From Tricholoma matsutake (lineage: Eukaryota > Basidiomycota > Agaricomycetes > Agaricales > Tricholomataceae): DNA of 64,000 nucleotides. The translations under genes were made by a program, and so were the position numbers. Below, in pieces: positions 58,721 to 64,000 of this stretch. Where the stretch lies: assembly GCA_026075535.2 (NCBI GenBank), contig AP026539.1, positions 4,774,001 to 4,838,000 on the forward strand, written 5' to 3'. Position 1 is the first letter of the stretch, and every line of letters starts with the position of its first letter. Under the pieces are notes generated by a model. It saw only the letters and a program-made list of their open reading frames with translations. It searched no databases and was not told the origin of the DNA.

Positions 58721-61700
58721 GCACACATGTTGTTGATGTCTATTTATCAACATATGAGCAGAGACGACAACAACACAGCACCTACATCCAGCCTCATGAG
58801 CCACTGCTTGTGGGGTGGATTGCATGAGATTTTCCACACCAACTTCCACCACAGCCTTGCACACTGCAGGTTTGACTATGCATCGCCTGCTGAGAGTTTG
58901 ACTCTGCATCACTCACATGATTTTCTTCCTTTTTAAGCACCTCTTGTAGATGGCCCCCAACACACTTTATCTAAATTGCTGTGGGCTTTGGGCTTGTACT
59001 AAAGGCAGCCATCAGAATCCCACCTGCATGCTTTTGTGTGCATTGTTGTGGGATCTCTTTCAAATTTCTAGTTTGATATTTTGCACTCGGGAAATTGGTC
59101 TGTACCTATTCTACTCTCCCTATGTTACTGCCTCGAGCATGCTCTGTCAGAGTGAGCCTCATCTGATAAGCTATTTATTGCAATGATCGAGCTTTGCCAA
59201 TGCACAGCACAATTCTGAACATAATTCCGAATTGTGCACCAGACTTTGCATGTGGTGCGTGGTCTTCAGAGAAAATTTATTGTCATTTGACTTTTCCTGG
59301 CATTAATTCAGGGCACTTGATGCATGGTGTTGTGCCTATCTTATTGTTTTTGGCTCAAATATGGTTGCAGCAATTCTGGAGAGATGAAATACTGCAGTAT
59401 TTAAAGTGAGCAATATTTTCCGTCTTTGCTACATCCAATTAACATTTCATACAGCATTAATCTCATCTATGACAACTCTGTACCAACAATGTCAGACTGT
59501 GCCATTGGACCAGATGGAAAGCTTCTCAATGCAAAAGACATAGAGTGGTACAAAGACATTGATTCTTTGGAGCCAATTAAACAAGCAGCCACCCCTCTTC
59601 CATGACAACTGCCAGCTCTTCTGCCACCATTCATCCCATTTTTCATGGTGGCCCAGCCCCTGCTGTTGTAGTGGTAGGAGCTCGTTGTTCTGGATGTTCC
59701 ATATATCCTTCCAACAGAATCACTGACCCTGACAATGCTGAAACATTGTCTTCCAATACTATGCACAAGCGCAAGGCCTCTGGTGGCACAGCAGCAAGTC
59801 ATCACATCAATTGCAAGGTTACCATCAACTTGGAGAATGAAGGGTCAACTGATAGAAATGAAAATGATGACTATGAGCCCAACATTGCAGAGCATCCTGC
59901 TACCACTCTGATGGCAAAGGTGGAGACACTGAGCCAGATGAAGATTTTGATCTTGCTTATGCATCTACTAAGGCTATGGGAGATGTGGATCGTGAAGTAA
60001 TTTCTTTGCTCATCTTTATAAATATGACCTGAAATTCTAACTTTGAATAGGCCTCTGGCAGACATCTTAAGACAGATTGTACTGCTGATATCTGCATGAT
60101 CTTTGTAAAGGAGGACAATCATGTCAATCCCCACACAGGTGTGAAAGAAGAGGGTCACATCTGCAAAGTCTGTCAGTTAGTGTCATCAATCCTTGGCTTT
60201 TGGTTTCCACTGACAATACTCTCAATCCAGTACAAAAGGTCTTGTGGCAAGGCACTGCTTCCTCAAAGGTGGTGTGTCCATTCTGCATACTCATATTGCA
60301 AGGTGAGGTGTAGTTCTGATGATTTTGTATATCAATGCTAATGGCATGACCTCTAGGCACCAGGACCATTTTACTGTCTATGAAAACCATTGCAAGAAGC
60401 TCAACATTCCCATGGATCCTCAAGCAACCCCTGCCAGCAAAAGTTTGGCTCTCAATAGGTACGATTCTAAATATCATGGGATATCTACTAATATCCACTA
60501 ATATCCCACCTAGTCAAGGAAGTCTCAATGATATAGTTGCTCATCAGCCTGGTGCACCTCCCTTCTCCACTGATGGACTGCTTGACTACCTTGTGGAGCT
60601 TGTGGTTTGTGAAGACAAGGTAAATATTTCCAGTTCATGATTGACTCAGAATTGTTAATTGACATCAATAAGGCCTTCAACTTGTTGACAAGGGACTGTT
60701 TTGTCATGTACTCATATACCTCTGACCTTCACTCTTGGACAAGGATATTCCTCACTGTCAGACTCTCCATAATGAAATAATCAATAAGGCCAACCTCACC
60801 GAAGCCCGACTGAAGGAACTGCTCAAGGTGAGACCTATTGCATCTTTTAAAAGAGTAAATATTCAATCAGATGCCAGGATGTCCCTGGTAAGGTGTTGTT
60901 CACCTATGATGCCTGGACATTGCAGGTCAGTGACCCATACTTGTCCATCACAGGACAGTTTATCCATGGTCAACTGGAAACTGCACTCAGAGCAGCTTGC
61001 ATTGACCCCATTGCCAGGCCGCCATTCAGGTGTGAACATTGGCAATGTAATTATGTGTACAGTTGACCATTACAGTCTGTGGGGCAAGGTATGCAGATTT
61101 TTGTGTTTTTAAAAATAATTATCAATAATTGTATTATTCTAGGTTGGTTGGTTTACTAGTAATAATGTGAGTAACAATGACACTGCCATGAAGGAGTTCA
61201 CATGCCAGCTTAATGACAACAAGGGAAAGGATGAAACAAAGTAGGATCCTATTGAGGGTTGAAAAAGGTGATTTCTTAAGAAAATCAGAAAGGCTTTTTG
61301 TGATGCACAGCTTGATGATGACAATATTGACTTTGATTAGTGTTTGAAGGTCCAGTTCATGGTTATGTAATAGTCTTTTGGAATTTTGAGACGTAATCTG
61401 CTTGTTAAAGCCTTACAACTTATCCTGGCATTTCAGGACTTGTTGTACACAATGTCAAGATAGGACCAGAAAGGTTTTGTTATTATGCCTCAGTGGTTTT
61501 TACAGAATTAAACATATTAAACACAAAACAATTTTTCCAGTTCATACACTTTTCTCAAAACCTTGGAAAATGTATAGACTGGAAAGATTGTTTTATGTTT
61601 AATATGTTTAATTCTGTAAAAACCTCTGAGGCATAATGACAAAACCTTTTCAATCATATCTTGACATTGTGTACAAAAAGTCCTGAAATGCCAGGATAAG

Positions 61701-62824
61701 TTGTCAGGCTTTAATAAGCAGATTACATCTCAAAATTCCAAAAGACTGTTACATAACCATGGACTGGACCTTCAAACACTAACTTTGATGCTTTGGAAGC
61801 TGATCTTAGAGGCAATGATGATGGCAAGCAAGATGAGGATGACACCAATAATGCTGATGATGAAGCTGATGATAAAGCAGCAGCAGATTTTACTGTTGGT
61901 GACACTATCGGTAGATCCCTCGCACTTGTCAAACAGGTCAAGTACATCCCAATATATGCAAATGATTATGGGCTGATATAGGTCTTCAGATCTGCTCATT
62001 GCCTCAGGCCACTGCCTTCTTTAACCAGTGCTGCAGGCAGGCAGGTGCCCAGGAATTAAAGCTCATGCAGTGGATTCATACCTGCTGGGCTTCAATGCAC
62101 AACTTCCTCAAGAGGATGTTGGTTCTGCAGAAGGTTGACTTGTTTGTTATATTATGTCTTGATATCAGATAATGATCGAATTTCTTAGGGTGTGAACTTG
62201 TTCATCAAGCTGGCAGATGATAGCGAGGAAGTCCCAGCCCTCAAAGGCAAACAGTATGCTGATTTCCACCTTGACTGTAAAGACTGGGAAAAATGAAGCA
62301 GATGAAGGAAGTACTTCAAGTATAAGACCTTCCATTATCATTTTGACAATGACTAACAATTTTCTGTGTAGAAGCCTGCAAGTGCTACCCAGACCTTCTC
62401 GAGCTTGTGAGACCCTACTGACAGACTGTCTGGTGCACAATCCCAGTCCTTGAGTTTTTTATTAAGACATGGGAGAACATGGCAGCAGTACCTCAATGTG
62501 ATAAAGTACACAATGCACTCATCGCAGGCTTGGACAATCTTGCCAAATGGTAGACTGATGACAGCACAGCCTACTTCATCTGCTTAGGTATGTTTCATAA
62601 AATTGATGACACAAATGTCTTAAACTAATGTGCCTGCTTATTCCTCCAGCTTTAGACCCCAACATCAACGTTGCTTATACCCAGCATTATTGGGGCAATG
62701 ATTCATTCAATGCTGGTCTCAAGATGCTTGAAGAAGTTGTAAGTTTCATATAATCACTACAAGGCTAATTATAACTGACCCTGACTTTTAGTATGATGAG
62801 TACTATGTGCCCATAGCCAGCCAG
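58713..62824 (+). pseudogene. hAT-C transposase gene, decayed and cut by Gypsy-3
   Basis: Recognisable exons run from about 59464. First come an acidic N-terminal region (SNRITDPDNAE... DEDFDLAYASTKAMGD) and a BED-type zinc finger (GHICKVC, then CFLKGGVSILHTHIARHQDHF across an intron near 60302). Next are the RNase-H-like core start (KVLFTYDAWT at about 60895, DPYLSITGQFIHG) and SGVNIGNVIMCTVDHYSLWGK, followed by GWFTSNNVSNNDTAMKEF after an intron at about 61090-61142. Then come IGRSLALVKQ, MQWIHTCWASMHNFLKRML, KVHNALIAGLDNLAKW and ALDPNINVAYTQHYWGNDSFNAGLKMLEEV. Several frameshifts and stops break it, and the dimerisation domain is missing because Gypsy-3 begins at 62825 inside the last exon. 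Arg-to-Cys changes (for example in RCSGCSIYPSN) again fit CpG decay. Confidence 0.78.
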
Positions 62825-63449
62825 TGTCAAGAGCCATTCCTCACCTGATCGGAACCTGCATCCATCTGACCCTTTTCCGCACAATGAACCCGACATTCAT
62901 CAACTCCTCCCATTTCGTTCCTGGCTGCCTTGCACTGCCCACACTGCTGTGCACCAGGCCACCTTGTACAGCAACTTTATCTATGCAGTCAAGACACTGC
63001 CGCAGTCTTCATTTCCATTCTGCCTTTATTCTGGACTACAGTATTTAAGCTTAGTTAGTTTTGCCTTGTGTTCCTCAGTTCGTATATCGACATAGACTCA
63101 ACTTTAACCTGCCAATCTAAATCTCGTTCTACTCCTACCTCAGTTCTCTAAGAGTCTGAACTCCATTCAACTTGACCTCTAGTCTCCCTCTGAAGTTCTG
63201 GTCTCTCCCAAACTTAACCCAAGTCCCTCCATACTCCTTCCCACATTTACCTGCAATTCTCTGCTTCTATCTCCAAACCTTCATCTTAGGACACCAGACA
63301 AGGTGAAGGGTGCAGCTTCTTACAAGCTGAAGCCAAGTCCTTTCCGTTTTCCCCTCTGCAGAATCTGCCATGACCTGACAACCTTCTGCTATCAACACCA
63401 GCAGGGTCCGATCAGATTCTGACATGCCTTCTAGGATCAGTTCTTAACA
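62825..63449 (+). repeat. Gypsy-3 5' LTR (about 625 bp)
   Basis: Starts TGTCAAGAGCC and ends TTCTTAACA, so the ends are inverted (TGTyAAGA) with one CpG-neutral mismatch. TATTTAAG at 63042-63049 lies 35 bp before the predicted transcript start (63077). The end is fixed by the self-priming match immediately after it. There is no second LTR in the window to confirm it. Confidence 0.65.
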
Positions 63450-63451
63450 GT

Positions 63452-63462
63452 ATATACGAACT
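63452..63462 (+). promoter_or_regulatory. Gypsy-3 self-priming site (PBS)
   Basis: ATATACGAACT, 2 nt after the LTR, is perfectly complementary (11 of 11) to AGTTCGTATAT at 63077-63087 in the LTR. The length and 2-nt spacing agree with Gypsy-1 and with the 11-nt primer of Tf1. Confidence 0.65.
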
Positions 63463-63489
63463 CCCACTTCACTCGTCTCATTCCTCTCT

Positions 63490-64000
63490 ATGACCCCTAC
63501 CAAGACCTGCCAGCGCACAACCAGAAATTCCCAACATGCTGGTACTATTCATGGGATCTCTGCAATTCAGCGACCCACCCTTCCTGACCCTCGACCCACC
63601 ACTACTTTCGGAGTGTCTTCCAGACCCTCAAACATCTTCTGACAAATCAGCTCAGGAGCCCCCTCAATCAGTGCCAATCTCATGTCCACCCATGCCCCGC
63701 ACCCTTCTGCCAACCCAGAAGGTTTTTGATCAAGAACTCCCCTTGAGTACATAGGGGGCATCAACCAGCCTGAACACTTTGGATTGGAAGATCCTGGTCT
63801 AGAGGATGGACCCCCTGGTGGACCCGATGACCCTAGTGGTCCTGATGGCCCTGGGGGTGACCCTGATCCCAATGATCCAGATGATCAACCTCCCACGGTG
63901 GAGAACCCTGATCCAGGGGATAGGTTCATAGAGGTCCTTTACAACCTCTCAGAGAGTATCCACACCCTTCATCAGAACAATGCACCCAAGACTGAGAAAA
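63490..64000 (+). pseudogene. gag: Gypsy-3 gag N-terminus, interrupted by two TGA codons
   Basis: The frame from ATG 63490 runs to the window end apart from TGA at 63640-63642 and 63727-63729. It encodes a Pro/Thr/Ser-rich leader and an acidic Gly/Pro/Asp repeat region (GPPGGPDDPSGPDGPGG), then a helical LYNLSESIHTLHQ, as in gag N-termini of Agaricomycete gypsy elements. Both TGAs fall where Arg (CGA) would read. Truncated by the window edge. Confidence 0.7.

Larger units (their letters stand above)
62825..64000 (+). mobile_element. Gypsy-3: 5' end of a third gypsy element, runs off the window
   Basis: The 5' LTR, a self-priming site and a gag start are present on the plus strand. The element interrupts the hAT-C transposase. 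If it is complete, its 3' LTR outside the window should be followed by the 5-bp target copy GCCAG (62820-62824 here). Confidence 0.75.

Overview
The window is nuclear DNA of a filamentous basidiomycete, most likely an Agaricomycete; I cannot name the species. The signs are many short GT-AG introns (about 45-65 nt), a single-chain ATP-citrate lyase (two adjacent subunit genes in most ascomycetes), a FunK1-type kinase remnant, HsbA-like secreted proteins, and agaricomycete-style hAT and chromovirus transposons. There is no bacterial or phage architecture.

The window has three parts. (1) 1-14.1 kb is a CpG-poor transposon block: a decayed multi-exon coding remnant (1-3.2 kb), a complete Ty3/gypsy chromovirus on the minus strand (Gypsy-1, 3335-9546, TSD GTCCA), two unrecognised minus-strand coding remnants, a 520-bp hAT MITE (hAT-A, 11062-11581, TSD TCTACCAC), and an open USP-like cysteine peptidase ORF (12998-13762). 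(2) 14.2-50.8 kb is a CpG-normal gene island. In order it holds an HsbA relic and two HsbA-type genes, an HpcH/HpaI aldolase, NAA10/ARD1, an Rds1-like ferritin-fold secreted protein, glucose-6-phosphate isomerase, a small CxxC protein, a well-preserved hAT element (hAT-D, 28641-30749), a truncated FunK1 kinase, a conserved hypothetical, a Dcr2-like metallophosphatase, APS kinase, a tRNA-like Pol III unit, a DUF1275 membrane protein, a six-hairpin (GH105-like) glycosidase, a UBL3/MUB-like prenylated ubiquitin-fold protein, and ATP-citrate lyase. (3) 50.9-64 kb is a second CpG-poor block made of nested transposons. An hAT element (hAT-C) starts at 51226. A second hAT (hAT-B, 51505-58712) sits inside it and carries a hairpin minisatellite. 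A chromovirus (Gypsy-2, 52631-58341) sits inside that minisatellite. A third gypsy element (Gypsy-3, from 62825 to the window end) cuts the hAT-C transposase.

Two signals stand out. First, all three gypsy elements lack a recognisable tRNA primer site. Each instead carries 11-15 nt next to the 5' LTR that is perfectly complementary to a site inside the LTR, and in two of them that site lies about 33-35 bp downstream of a TATA box. This is the Tf1/sushi self-priming layout. Second, almost every difference between paired LTRs (16 of 17 in Gypsy-1, 11 of 11 in Gypsy-2) is CG versus TG/CA, and almost every stop interrupting the retroelement frames is TGA where an Arg (CGA) codon fits. This points to CpG-methylation-linked deamination as the main decay process in the two transposon blocks, while the central island keeps its CpGs.

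The host genes are mostly housekeeping or secreted-protein genes with no obvious shared pathway; ATP-citrate lyase, G6P isomerase and APS kinase are central metabolism. I found no clear undescribed multi-gene system. The nearest candidate is the USP-like ORF standing intact among decayed transposon-type genes.
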